64,000 bases of DNA from Fuerstiella marisgermanici (lineage in GTDB: Bacteria > Planctomycetota > Planctomycetia > Planctomycetales > Planctomycetaceae). The translations under genes and the position numbers were made by a program. The notes under the pieces were generated by a model. The model did not search any database and was not told where the DNA came from. It was given only the letters and a program-made list of their open reading frames with translations. This document shows positions 46,370 through 55,566 of the stretch, piece after piece (the first letter of the stretch is position 1; every line of letters begins with the position of its first letter). The DNA is taken from the NCBI RefSeq assembly GCF_001983935.1, contig NZ_CP017641.1:3472001-3536000 (forward strand). Reading direction: 5' to 3'.

Positions 46370-47446
46370 ATGCGTTATCTGAGTGCCTGTTTACTGATCC
46401 TCGCTGCCTTCGGGCTTCCCGAAACTCGCGCTCAGGACGGCAGGTCCGCCGTGGCTCCGGTAAAACAGGTGAACGCACAGCAAAAAACGGCAGTGAAGTC
46501 AGACGCTGCCACGGAAGACGCGAAGGGCGAAGCTTCAACAGCCATCGAACAGGCCGCGGATGCCACTGCCGAAGCGGCTCCCGAATATATCCGGATCCAG
46601 CGTAACGACCGGCGAGCGGCCACGGCGCTGCAGACGTCGATTATTCGTTTTGCCGATTCTGAAAAGTACCCTGGCAAAACCGTCGACCTGATCGGCGCGA
46701 TTCACCTGGGCGAAAGCCAGTATTACAAAGAGCTTAACGACAGGTTTGCCGACTACGACGTGCTGTTGTTTGAAGCCGTCATGCCGGAAGAAGCTGTTCG
46801 TCGAGGCTTTCGTCCGGGTGGCGGACGTGGGGCGCGGCGTAGTCTCACTGACGAAGACGAATGGACGGACGCAAAAGTCGGGCTGACGGCGATTTCGGTT
46901 CTGCAGCTGGGAATGAAGGACGCGCTTGGTCTGGAATTTCAGCTCGCCGGTATCGACTACACCGCCTCCAATTTTGTGCATGCCGATATGACGCAGGAAG
47001 AATTCGAATCATCGATGGCGGCTCGCGGCGAATCGTTTTCCAAACTGTTGGTTCGCGAAATGGGCAAGGCGGCGCTGCAGCAGCAGAAAGTCAACCCGAT
47101 GGCTCAGCAACTGGACCTGATGTTCTCACTGATCGCCTCCGACCGGAAATATCGCGTTCGCCGGATTGCGGCCGTTGAGTTGACGAAAGCAAACACTGGT
47201 ACCGCCTTTGCCGAAGCGGACGGCACGTCAACGATTATCACTGAGCGGAACGTGAAGGCGTTGAATATTCTGAGAGAGCAATTGGCGGGCAAGAAGCCGA
47301 AGATTGGCGTGTTTTACGGAGCCGGTCACTTTCCGGACATGGAAGAACGTCTCATCGACGACTTCGGCTTTAAACGGAAATCGGAAGAATGGATTACCGC
47401 CTGGCGGCTGACCGACGTAAAGGCACCACGTCCAGCGAAGAATTAG
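46370..47446 (+). CDS. Exported TraB/GumN-type protein
   Basis: 358 residues from ATG 46370, chosen for its signal peptide (MRYLSACLLILAAFGLPETR). The fold motifs of the TraB/PrgY/Tiki group are present: VDLIGAIHLGESQYYKELND (GxxH), DVLLFEAVMPEE and a late IGVFYGAGHFPDMEERLIDD (GxxH). Tiki members are metal-dependent proteases; bacterial functions are mostly unknown. An Ala/Glu-rich linker lies between signal and domain. An upstream in-frame start exists but would hide the signal. Confidence 0.8.
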   Translation: MRYLSACLLILAAFGLPETRAQDGRSAVAPVKQVNAQQKTAVKSDAATEDAKGEASTAIEQAADATAEAAPEYIRIQRNDRRAATALQTSIIRFADSEKYPGKTVDLIGAIHLGESQYYKELNDRFADYDVLLFEAVMPEEAVRRGFRPGGGRGARRSLTDEDEWTDAKVGLTAISVLQLGMKDALGLEFQLAGIDYTASNFVHADMTQEEFESSMAARGESFSKLLVREMGKAALQQQKVNPMAQQLDLMFSLIASDRKYRVRRIAAVELTKANTGTAFAEADGTSTIITERNVKALNILREQLAGKKPKIGVFYGAGHFPDMEERLIDDFGFKRKSEEWITAWRLTDVKAPRPAKN

Positions 47447-47470
47447 AGCAGTTTACCTTTTTTCGTGAAC

Positions 47471-47547
47471 GGTTCGGGCTCGTGGCAAACAGCATTCATA
47501 GTACGAAACGTTTGTACCGCGGCCACAAGTCAGTGTAACACGCTGTA
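47471..47547 (+). repeat. Dispersed ~77 bp repeat, copy 2
   Basis: Shares GGCTCGTGG and CCGCGGCCACAAGTCAG with 3691-3767, followed by hairpin CAGTGT-AAC-ACGCTG. One arm base differs (C to T) in a way that still allows pairing as G-T. It lies 24 bp after the TraB-like gene. Confidence 0.55.
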
Positions 47548-47712
47548 GCCCGTCTATCCTGCCCGAAAACTCTACCGACAGCATAAAGTCTGCGGGCAGT
47601 TGTTGCCTCGACTCAGCGCATGGACGTACCATGACGATAGGCTTACAGCGTGTGGTTGCTCGCGCAATGAGAATTCCGGCCGTATAATCCGACTAATCCG
47701 CAAAGCTTCGCT

Positions 47713-48147
47713 ATGTCGAAAAAACAAGTCGTCCTGATGTCGTTACTGGTCGCTCTGCCCGCACTCGCGCTGGTGGCTGTCTTCGTCATGGAAGGTCTCG
47801 CGAACAGCGCAAAGTTCTCGGGCATTATGTGGGCGTTCGTCGTGGTCGCCGGCGCATTGGCTCTTGTTCTTTCCGCGTCTCCGTTTGCATTGATGGCGCT
47901 TTACCCGGCTGAAGGATTCGCAGGCATGGCACCGCCGCCAGCCGAAGCACCGGCAGGCACGCCGCCAACGACAGATCCCGACGGGGATGAATTCGAAGAG
48001 ACCGACGATGACGGCGGTTTCGACGACGAAGAAGAATTCGCTGATGCCGGTGATGGCGAAGAGCTGTTCGACGATGGCTTTGAAGACGAAGCCTACGACG
48101 ACGACGATCTCGGCGACTTCGAAGACGACGAAGAAGAATGGGTGTAA
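47713..48147 (+). CDS. Small membrane protein with long acidic tail
   Basis: 144 residues with two membrane helices (VVLMSLLVALPALALVAVFV and FVVVAGALALVLSASPFALM), a Pro/Ala-rich hinge and about 60 residues that are mostly Asp and Glu (DDDDLGDFEDDEEEW at the end). No family recognised; such tails can bind cations or basic proteins. A terminator follows at 48209. Confidence 0.7.
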   Translation: MSKKQVVLMSLLVALPALALVAVFVMEGLANSAKFSGIMWAFVVVAGALALVLSASPFALMALYPAEGFAGMAPPPAEAPAGTPPTTDPDGDEFEETDDDGGFDDEEEFADAGDGEELFDDGFEDEAYDDDDLGDFEDDEEEWV

Positions 48148-48208
48148 CGAAAGCAGCCTTCTCAACTGCGAGCAAGCCGCATTCGCAGACTGCGAAACAA
48201 AATTCAAG

Positions 48209-48242
48209 AAGCCCGGCTCTTCCACAGAAGCCGGGCTTTTTT
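48209..48242 (+). terminator. Intrinsic terminator after the acidic membrane protein gene
   Basis: Arms AAGCCCGGCT (48209-48218) and AGCCGGGCTT (48229-48238) with a 10 nt loop and six T from 48237. It also lies at the 3' side of the convergent mraY gene and could serve both. Confidence 0.88.
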
Positions 48243-48262
48243 ATGCGCTGATCACTTTTCGT

Positions 48263-49366
48263 TTAGTGCAGCTTCAAACTCGCAACGCCCGCGATCGCCA
48301 ATAACGCGGCGACAATCCAGAACCGCATCACGATTTTCGTTTCCGGGTCGCCTCGAAACACAAAGTGGTTGTGCAACGGGCTGCACCGAAGGATGCGTCG
48401 CCCGGTCAGCTTGTAGCTGCCAACCTGCATAATCACGCTTAGCGTTTCGACAACAAACACGCCGCCGATGATTGCCAGAAGGATCTCCTGACGGATCAGC
48501 AACGCGGCCACCGCCAGCAGGCCTCCGGTCGGCAGCGAACCGGCGTCGCCCATGAATGCCTGAGCGGGAAAACCATTGAACCACAGGAAACCCAGCTTCG
48601 CACCGACCAACGCTCCCATCACCACCGCCAGTTCTCCGGCTCCGGCAAAGTAAGGCACCTGCAAGTGATCTGCGAAGATGCTGTGCCCACTGACGTAAGC
48701 CAGCAGGCAGAATGCGGAACCGCACAGAACCGTGCAGCCTGCCGCTAAACCGTCCAGTCCGTCGGTCAAATTCACGGCGTTGCAAGAACCCACAATCACC
48801 AGCGCTGCCCACCCGATAAACAGGCCTCCCAGCGGCACGCTCAAGCCAACGGGCGGCCAGACGATGTTCGTCCCCAGTGATGCTGAACGCTGTTCAACAT
48901 ACATCATCAGCCCGATGCACAACGCGATGACGATTTGATAGACCAACTTATGACGCGCCGACAGGCCGTTACGAGTTGTTGCTTGCTTAGTCCAGTCGTC
49001 CCATGCTCCGAGTCCCGTGAGCAGCAGCACAGCCACGACCGCGATGTGAATGAAGGGATGGCTCAGTTCTGCAAACAGAACGGTCGACAGCAACACGGCC
49101 GCCATGGTGAATAGTCCACCCATCGTTGGCGTGTCGTTTTTGTCAGCGTGCAGTTCGTTTAGCGTCGCCGAATCACTGGCAATCTTTTCGCGAAATCGCA
49201 GTTTCAGCCAGCGAATCGCCAGCGGTCCCAACAGCACAACAACCAGAAAGGCCATAAGCGTCGCCAACGCAATCCGGCTTGTCAGAAAAACTTCGGACGC
49301 CCCGGCCGCGCGCGCAGCGTCATTGCCGGACGGTGAAATCAGAAATTGGGACAGCCACAGAATCAT
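48263..49366 (-). CDS. mraY: MraY, phospho-MurNAc-pentapeptide transferase
   Basis: 367 residues from ATG 49366 (MILWLSQFLISPSG), about ten membrane helices, normal length. Catalytic signatures are KNDTPTMGG, GAWDDWTKQ with two Asp, CNAVNLTDGLDGLAAG and AFMGDAGSLPTGG. It makes lipid I from UDP-MurNAc-pentapeptide and undecaprenyl phosphate at the membrane, the first membrane step of peptidoglycan synthesis. The usual HHH motif reads PLHNHF, with Asn in the middle. It is separate from any mur/fts cluster. Confidence 0.93.
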   Translation of the reverse strand: MILWLSQFLISPSGNDAARAAGASEVFLTSRIALATLMAFLVVVLLGPLAIRWLKLRFREKIASDSATLNELHADKNDTPTMGGLFTMAAVLLSTVLFAELSHPFIHIAVVAVLLLTGLGAWDDWTKQATTRNGLSARHKLVYQIVIALCIGLMMYVEQRSASLGTNIVWPPVGLSVPLGGLFIGWAALVIVGSCNAVNLTDGLDGLAAGCTVLCGSAFCLLAYVSGHSIFADHLQVPYFAGAGELAVVMGALVGAKLGFLWFNGFPAQAFMGDAGSLPTGGLLAVAALLIRQEILLAIIGGVFVVETLSVIMQVGSYKLTGRRILRCSPLHNHFVFRGDPETKIVMRFWIVAALLAIAGVASLKLH

Positions 49367-49603
49367 GGCTCGGAAGTGTGACGCACCAACCCATGGACGG
49401 GAAGTCATAATGGCGACATACGAGGTCCCGCCGCAGTTTTCCACACCGCCGATTGTGGCTCGACTCGCCGAATCGAGTACCATGCGCTAAAAAAACGCCA
49501 CTCGTTCCCTGCTCAACCAACAATGGCGATTGGGTGCGCCGTCAGGGGCCTTCTCGACGCGGAGCGTCGAGCCACACATACCCCCACGAGCCTCACCCGC
49601 ACA

Positions 49604-49679
49604 CCAACGCCGGCGCTTCAGCATTCGTCCAGCTCATCCATCCGCCACGCCAACCGTCTGCCGGGACGCCCCGGCCGGT
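49604..49679 (-). repeat. 3'-end repeat unit D
   Basis: Minus-strand unit starting immediately after the kinase TAA (49682-49680): ACCGGCCGGGGCGTCCCGGC, then GGTTGGCGTGGCGG, ending GCGCCGGCGTTG. It is more diverged than B and C but has the same order. The rest of 49367-49603 holds nothing recognised. Confidence 0.65.
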
Positions 49680-51398
49680 TTAGTTGAGTAGCTGGAAGGC
49701 GGCGACGGCGGCACCGGCGAGAGCTCCGAGAGCCAGAAGCAGCAGAGCGTTGCGGCGGAAGGTTTGCGACTTTTCCATGTCGCTGATGCTGATGACTTCG
49801 AAACCGCTACCATCGCTGAATGAAATCTTTGAGCCGTGTCGCAATTCTGTGTGAGCGGCCGGCTTGCCGTTAACGAATGTCGGTTGCGAACGCGATTCCT
49901 GGTGCAGCTTCCAGCAGGAACCGTCGTATTCGAGGTAGCATTGGCGGTTGTCGACCACAGTGCCACGCATTTTAATTTCACACTCGTCCGAATTCCCGAT
50001 GCGCGTCTTCACGCGTTTTAAGGGGAATGACTGTTTCGTCTTGAACCGACGCAACGACCAGCCCTTCGGCACATTGGTGCGATTCTTCTGAGTCGGGCGG
50101 ACCGCAGGCGGGTTGGCGTCTGCCATGGGCACGCTGCGCGGTCGTGGTGGAGCGGGTTGGCGAATCGCAGGCGTGTCGTCACCGGCATGGGTGTCGACTT
50201 CCGCGCTGAAGTGGTGGCTGGGATTGTTCAACCAGCCGGAAGCAGAGGTAATCGAAGAACGAGGCCCCGTCGCGCGGGCGGCCTTCTGGCTTTCGACGCG
50301 AGTTTCCTTGTCGCGTGCCTGTTTGGCTCGCAAAGTCACCAGTTGACGGAATTCGAATTTCACCGGTCGCCGTTTCGAAAACGGCTTCAGCGCGTCGACC
50401 AGTTCTGCAGCGGACTGGAAACGGTCTTTCGGGTTCTTCGACATCAAGCGGTCGACAATCGCGACCACTTCGTCCGGCACATCTTTGCGGATATCCTGAA
50501 TCGGCCGATAAGTCTTGTTTTGGTGAGCCGCGATTTTGGCCGCGTTTGTTTTTTCCGGGTAGGGAACTCGGCCAGTCAACGCCACGTACAGCGTGCATCC
50601 GAGGCTGTATAAGTCGGCGGTTGCGTCGATCTTGCTGCTGTCGACGGCTTGTTCCGGAGCGATATAGTCAGGAGTTCCCAGGCAATCGTGCCCGAAGATC
50701 ATGGCTAGCGAAAATTCTTCACCCGCTCGGCCTTCGATTTTTGCCAGCCCGAAGTCCAGCAGCTTGGCGACGCCTTCAGAATTGATCAAAACATTCGCGG
50801 GCTTGATATCGCGATGGATGATGCCCAGTTCATGAGCGGCGTTAAGCCCCTTCGCGACCTGCCGAAAAATGTCGCACGCCATGTACCATTTAACGGGACC
50901 GTGCAAAGCGACAAGTTCGTGCAGGCTGATGCCGCGCATGAACTCCATCACCATGTAGTTGACGGCGCCTGTGCTGTCGATCCGGTAGGTTTCGATGACA
51001 TTGGGATGCTTAATCTGCATGCCAGCCAAAGCTTCCAGCTTCATGCGGGCCAGCATGCCAGCGTCCATCGCGTGCTGGCTGGACATCACCTTGAGTGCTA
51101 CTTTGCGATTGTGCTCAGGGTCTTCGGCAATGTAAACGCAGCCCATCCCACCGACGCCAAGGACTTCTCGCACGCGATAGCCGTCGATCACGAAGCCACG
51201 GTAGCGGCCTTCCAGCAATCGTTCGGCCTGAAACGGCGTAACGATTCGGTTTTGCACCAGCGCGCGAGCCACGTCTTCCGGCGGCATGTCGTCGGACAAC
51301 TCAAGCTTACGAACGACCTTGCGCACCTGTTCTGCCGAAAGCAGTTCGCTTTTTTGCAGCAGTTCGAATAATTCGCTGGCAGCGGTCGGGGCCTGCAT
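49680..51398 (-). CDS. Membrane-anchored Ser/Thr protein kinase with FHA-like domain
   Basis: 572 residues. Residues ~1-70 form a short helical region. The kinase domain (~72-340) is complete: glycine loop LGVGGMGCVY, Lys in KVALKVM, catalytic loop HRDIKPANVLI, LLDFGLAKI and GTPDYIAPEQA. A Pro-rich linker follows, then an FHA-type fold (RVKTRIGNSDECEIKMRGTV, LHQESRSQPTFVNGK) that would bind phosphothreonine. A single helix at the C-terminus (LLLLALGALAGAAVAAF) anchors it. Kinase followed by FHA and a C-terminal anchor is an unusual order. Confidence 0.9.
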   Translation of the reverse strand: MQAPTAASELFELLQKSELLSAEQVRKVVRKLELSDDMPPEDVARALVQNRIVTPFQAERLLEGRYRGFVIDGYRVREVLGVGGMGCVYIAEDPEHNRKVALKVMSSQHAMDAGMLARMKLEALAGMQIKHPNVIETYRIDSTGAVNYMVMEFMRGISLHELVALHGPVKWYMACDIFRQVAKGLNAAHELGIIHRDIKPANVLINSEGVAKLLDFGLAKIEGRAGEEFSLAMIFGHDCLGTPDYIAPEQAVDSSKIDATADLYSLGCTLYVALTGRVPYPEKTNAAKIAAHQNKTYRPIQDIRKDVPDEVVAIVDRLMSKNPKDRFQSAAELVDALKPFSKRRPVKFEFRQLVTLRAKQARDKETRVESQKAARATGPRSSITSASGWLNNPSHHFSAEVDTHAGDDTPAIRQPAPPRPRSVPMADANPPAVRPTQKNRTNVPKGWSLRRFKTKQSFPLKRVKTRIGNSDECEIKMRGTVVDNRQCYLEYDGSCWKLHQESRSQPTFVNGKPAAHTELRHGSKISFSDGSGFEVISISDMEKSQTFRRNALLLLALGALAGAAVAAFQLLN

Positions 51399-51709
51399 AG
51401 ACGTTGCCGATTTCGGAGAAAACTAGTGATGAGAATGCGGAATCAGCAGCCTACTACATCCTTGCACTGTGATTTTCAACACTATCATACGCTCGCTGTC
51501 GGCAGACATTCCAGAGGTTTCGAAACGGAACCACTGGCGTTGCCAAACGCAAACGTGCCTGAATAAGTGGGAAATCCCATCCCCCCTTGGGGCTTATTTA
51601 ACACACTGAGATTCCGTTTGTACAGTTCTGTCCTGCTTCATTTGCGGATCTCCACACGAGTTCGGCCGGTAAGGAAAGCCGGGAAGACCTGATGAGGGCC
51701 CTGCCATCC

Positions 51710-53299
51710 ATGCTGATTCGAATCGCCAATTTCAGAACGCCCGTAGAATCGCCGGAAGAAGATCTGCGCGAGCGGCTACGGCGAAAGCTGGGGCTGGACG
51801 ATACCGACCTGCAGTCGTTTCGAATCATTCGCAAGAGTCTCGACGCTCGCCAACGCAGAAGCCTGCAGTACGTTTATTCCGTGGCCGTCGCTGTTCCAGA
51901 CGGCAGCAAGTTGAAGTCGTCCTCCGATTTCCAGGTGCAGCCGTTTGAAGGCAAGCCGTTCTTCGATCCTTCGCCCGGCACCACCGGCATGGAACACCGC
52001 CCGGTCGTGATCGGATCGGGACCCGCAGGTCTGCTGGCAGGCTACTACCTGGCGATCAAAGGCTATCGACCGATCATTATCGAACGCGGGCGGCCGGTGA
52101 AGGAACGAGTACCTGCGATTCGGAAATTCGATCGCGGCGGCGAACATGATGAAGAGAACAATTATCTGTTCGGCGAAGGCGGCGCGGGTTGCTTTAGTGA
52201 TGGAAAACTGACGTGTCGTATCACCGGGCCGGACGTGGATTGGGTGTTAAAGAGTTTCGTGGATTGCGGCGGGCGACCTTCGCTGACCTACGAACACCGG
52301 CCTCATCTTGGCAGCAACAAGTTACCGATGATCTGCCGCAACTATCGGCGCAAAACAGAAGCGTTGGGTGGCGAATACCGTTTTGGCTGTTGTCTCGAAG
52401 GTGTGAAGATTTCCGACGGACGTTTGCAGGGACTGGAAACATCGTCTGGGTTTATTCCCGCCTCACACTGCATTCTGGCGATTGGTCACAGCGCGCGAGA
52501 CACCTACCGAATGCTGCTGGACGCCGGTCTGCCGTTGCAGGCCAAAGCGTTTCAAATGGGGCTGCGAATCGAACACCCTCAGCAGTTGATCAACGAGCAC
52601 AAATACGGCCGGGAAGAATATCTTCAACAACTGGGCGCCGCCGACTACACGCTGGTCGCAAAGGGCGAACGCGATCTGTTCACGTTTTGCATGTGTGCTG
52701 GCGGAGTTGTAATCCCCAGCGTGTCTGAACCGAACATGTACTGTTCGAACGGCATGAGCAACTCACGCCACGACACTCCGTTTGCTAATAGCGGGCTCGT
52801 GGTGACTCTGGAACCGGAACATTTCGGTAGTGCTCACCCCCTTGCGGGCGTTGAGCTGCAACGGCTGTACGAAGCGAGGGCGTTCGAAATGACTGGCGGC
52901 AATTACGAAGCTCCGGTGCAACGCGCTGTTGACTTCCTTGCGAACAGGACGCCTTCGCCGCAGGAAGTGATTCCGTCGTCGTATGAACGAGGCGTCAAGC
53001 CGCGTAATCTTGCCGAAGTGTTGCCGCCGCCAATTCTAAAAGCGATTCAGGCCGGACTGCCGGTGATGGATGCCAAGTGGAAGGGCAAATACCTGCCCGA
53101 CGCTGTGCTGGTCGGCCCGGAAATGCGGGGTAGTTCGCCCGTGCGCATCGACCGCGATCGTGAGAGCTGGCAGATTCCCGGTTTGAGCGGCGTTTATCCG
53201 GTGGGCGAAGGAGCGGGCTATGCAGGCGGCATCGTCACCGCCGCCGTCGACGGCCTCCGCGCGGCCAGAAAGATTGTCGAACAGTTCGCGCCGGTTTAA
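51710..53299 (+). CDS. NAD(P)/FAD-dependent oxidoreductase (COG2509-like)
   Basis: 529 residues from ATG 51710 (MLIRIANFRTPVESPEEDLR), which matches the family N-terminus; ATG 51692 adds only six residues. A ~100-residue N-domain precedes the FAD-binding VVIGSGPAGLLAGYYLAIKG, FGEGGAGCFSDGKLTCR and the closing YPVGEGAGYAGGIVTAAVDG. Such proteins are flavoproteins of uncertain substrate, often annotated as FAD-dependent dehydrogenases. No operon partner nearby. Confidence 0.87.
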   Translation: MLIRIANFRTPVESPEEDLRERLRRKLGLDDTDLQSFRIIRKSLDARQRRSLQYVYSVAVAVPDGSKLKSSSDFQVQPFEGKPFFDPSPGTTGMEHRPVVIGSGPAGLLAGYYLAIKGYRPIIIERGRPVKERVPAIRKFDRGGEHDEENNYLFGEGGAGCFSDGKLTCRITGPDVDWVLKSFVDCGGRPSLTYEHRPHLGSNKLPMICRNYRRKTEALGGEYRFGCCLEGVKISDGRLQGLETSSGFIPASHCILAIGHSARDTYRMLLDAGLPLQAKAFQMGLRIEHPQQLINEHKYGREEYLQQLGAADYTLVAKGERDLFTFCMCAGGVVIPSVSEPNMYCSNGMSNSRHDTPFANSGLVVTLEPEHFGSAHPLAGVELQRLYEARAFEMTGGNYEAPVQRAVDFLANRTPSPQEVIPSSYERGVKPRNLAEVLPPPILKAIQAGLPVMDAKWKGKYLPDAVLVGPEMRGSSPVRIDRDRESWQIPGLSGVYPVGEGAGYAGGIVTAAVDGLRAARKIVEQFAPV

Positions 53300-53709
53300 C
53301 GACATGAGGCAAGATTACGCCGCAGTGCGCAGCCAATCGCATTCGGGGCGACATGGTGCCAATAGATAACTTTGCTCGCGGCGTGCAATCAATGTCGTCG
53401 GCGTCACCTTCTTCTGCCCAAGCACTTGCAGCGACATCGACATAAACTCCCGTCCGATGTGAGCCAGGCACCAGGCATACATGCCCCGAGTTATTTCTGT
53501 GGCATCAACTTCGTGCGTAGCAAACTGAATTCGATATGGCCGCCGCATGGCAGCGTATCGTGGGCGCGAATGTCACGGCCACCTGAGCCATTAAGCCGGT
53601 GGTGAGTGCCGTCAATTCGAGCGAGTGTCTGATGCCAAAATAGAAAGCGGAAAGGATGGAGGCATAATACGTAATCACGGCGTCAAACCACGCTCGCAAC
53701 AATGGATTT
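53300..53709. other. Intergenic region, weak minus-strand frame only
   Basis: About 410 bp between convergent genes. A 77-codon minus-strand frame (53548-53315, GMYAWCLAHIGREFMSMSLQ) could be a small gene or a fragment; I find no family and no clear ribosome binding site. Nothing else is seen. Confidence 0.3.
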
Positions 53710-55458
53710 TTACTTGGGGTCAGGTAGGTGTCTCGGTTCCGGCTGCCACTCGTGTATCTCAGAAAACGCGACCGAACCGGTTGGTGAGATCGACCAGACT
53801 TGAGCCATCTTTCGACACGTGATCTGGAGTGGAGACTGGCCGGAGGAAACTCCGCCGGGTAGGCACGATATCACAGTGGCCCCCAGCGTTCCGTCAGGGC
53901 TAAAATGAGACTCGACTAACAAATTGAGATATTCGTGATTGGAAGCATTGACATCCCACACGTACTGCTTACCGGTACGCGGAAGTGTTCCGGCGGGCGG
54001 CCCGAGAATCCTTGGATTCACTCGCTCTTCGTTTGCAGCATCCTGCCATGCGAACTGCATGGTGCGAGTTAGGTCGTCCACATGGACGTCGTAACCCAAT
54101 GTTCCGGCCACGAGAACTCGCCACGTATTGTTCCCGTCTCGTTTGAGAATGACGACGGTTGGCGATCCTATCAGAGTGGATTCGCTCACGAAGTCCTGCC
54201 GATCGGCGTTCACTCCCTTCCCACGTGTTTCGACGAGTGCAATTGCGATCTTGTCGTTTCCGGCGATTTCAATACCCGTGGTGCGCACGTCGAGTCCCTG
54301 TCGCCATCGCACATCATCAGACTCAGTCATCCCGCGCTGGGGAGACTCCGGATCAATGTGCTTCCGCAGTAGTCCCAGGTTTCCTTCAGACCACCATTCG
54401 GCGACCTGCCTCGCAAACTGCTGAGCTTCAACTTCACTCCGCCGTGTTGTAAAACGCCGCGTGCCGGAACTACTGCTGGCAGGCGGATCAAACAGGGCGT
54501 TCATGGCCTCTGCAGCGCGGTGATGGTTTGCGGAGTCAGGGAGCAACCAGACGTTTTGCATCGCAAAGTCATCGCACACGGCAGGTATCGACTCAAACCT
54601 CAAGCGTGTCGAAATGGCGTCGCGCGTTACTCCCTGTCTCATCAACTGCCGAATCAGACCACTGCGATTTGATGCGACCAGCAGATCGGGAATTCGTCCC
54701 CGCTCGTTTGACTCATCCCGCCGCGACTTGAGTTGGCTACGTGGCACGTGTTCTATTCGTGGCTTGAAACCGTTGTCTCGAAGATACGACAACAGTTCGG
54801 TATGATCATTAACTCTCTCGTTCGGTTCCGTCGTTGTTGAGTCTACGAACCAAAAAACCAGGTCCGCTGCTGCGACCGATGCGCTAACAATAATGTTAGC
54901 GGCCGATACTTCACTGGCAGGCGGCAGGGGCGGCGAATCTGTTGCGGCTCTTAACCGTTCTGCGTGTTGGTCAGGCGGCTCGAATCCAACACAATCTGTC
55001 ACCTTTTCGTTATCTGCTGTCAGCACCATGGTTCTGGGGATCGTGAAGACGCCGTAGTCCTCCTGTACACCGGGGAACTCTGTTGTGCTCACCTTTACGC
55101 AGACGAAACGGGAAGCCAGATCGCGAATGATGGGATCCGAGTGCGTTTTTTCCTCCATGACGCGGCACCACAAGCACGATGGTCCGGTGAAGTAGACGAG
55201 GACCCGACGATTACTCTGCTTTGCTTCTTCGAGAGCAACCGAAATTGAGTGACCGAACACGATTGGCCGTGCGTCCGATCGCTCCTCGCCGGAGGCTCGA
55301 TCGGTTGATTGCTCTGTCGGCACATCCCCGCATCCAGACACCAACAGTGCGGAGTAAAAGATTGCCAGGACGCGCCACAGAGATTGGTATGAGCGTCCCC
55401 GCTGCGATTGTGGTGAGTACGATGGCATGACCGTATGGTGTTGCAGTCGATGAATCAT
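53710..55458 (-). CDS. Thioredoxin-like lipoprotein
   Basis: 582 residues; a start at ATG 55428 is also possible. A lipobox follows the hydrophobic segment VLAIFYSALLVSGC. Residues ~75-170 are a thioredoxin-like domain with the redox pair in VYFTGPSCLWCRVMEEKTHS and cis-Pro in FTIPRTMVL. The remaining ~400 residues are unrecognised, with a possible alpha/beta part (RIPDLLVASNRSGLIRQLMR) and an NTF2-like segment. It is probably anchored outside the inner membrane and handles disulfides. In the pre-inversion order this gene would lie close to 13.8 kb. Confidence 0.75.
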   Translation of the reverse strand: MIHRLQHHTVMPSYSPQSQRGRSYQSLWRVLAIFYSALLVSGCGDVPTEQSTDRASGEERSDARPIVFGHSISVALEEAKQSNRRVLVYFTGPSCLWCRVMEEKTHSDPIIRDLASRFVCVKVSTTEFPGVQEDYGVFTIPRTMVLTADNEKVTDCVGFEPPDQHAERLRAATDSPPLPPASEVSAANIIVSASVAAADLVFWFVDSTTTEPNERVNDHTELLSYLRDNGFKPRIEHVPRSQLKSRRDESNERGRIPDLLVASNRSGLIRQLMRQGVTRDAISTRLRFESIPAVCDDFAMQNVWLLPDSANHHRAAEAMNALFDPPASSSSGTRRFTTRRSEVEAQQFARQVAEWWSEGNLGLLRKHIDPESPQRGMTESDDVRWRQGLDVRTTGIEIAGNDKIAIALVETRGKGVNADRQDFVSESTLIGSPTVVILKRDGNNTWRVLVAGTLGYDVHVDDLTRTMQFAWQDAANEERVNPRILGPPAGTLPRTGKQYVWDVNASNHEYLNLLVESHFSPDGTLGATVISCLPGGVSSGQSPLQITCRKMAQVWSISPTGSVAFSEIHEWQPEPRHLPDPK

Positions 55459-55566
55459 AGGAAAACGTTACTGAAGGGACGGCGACACTTGCATTGACCC
55501 TTGACGTATGACTTTTTATCTAACCATTGATTCGCGACAGGCAAAACCCTGAGGGGCATTAGAGCC

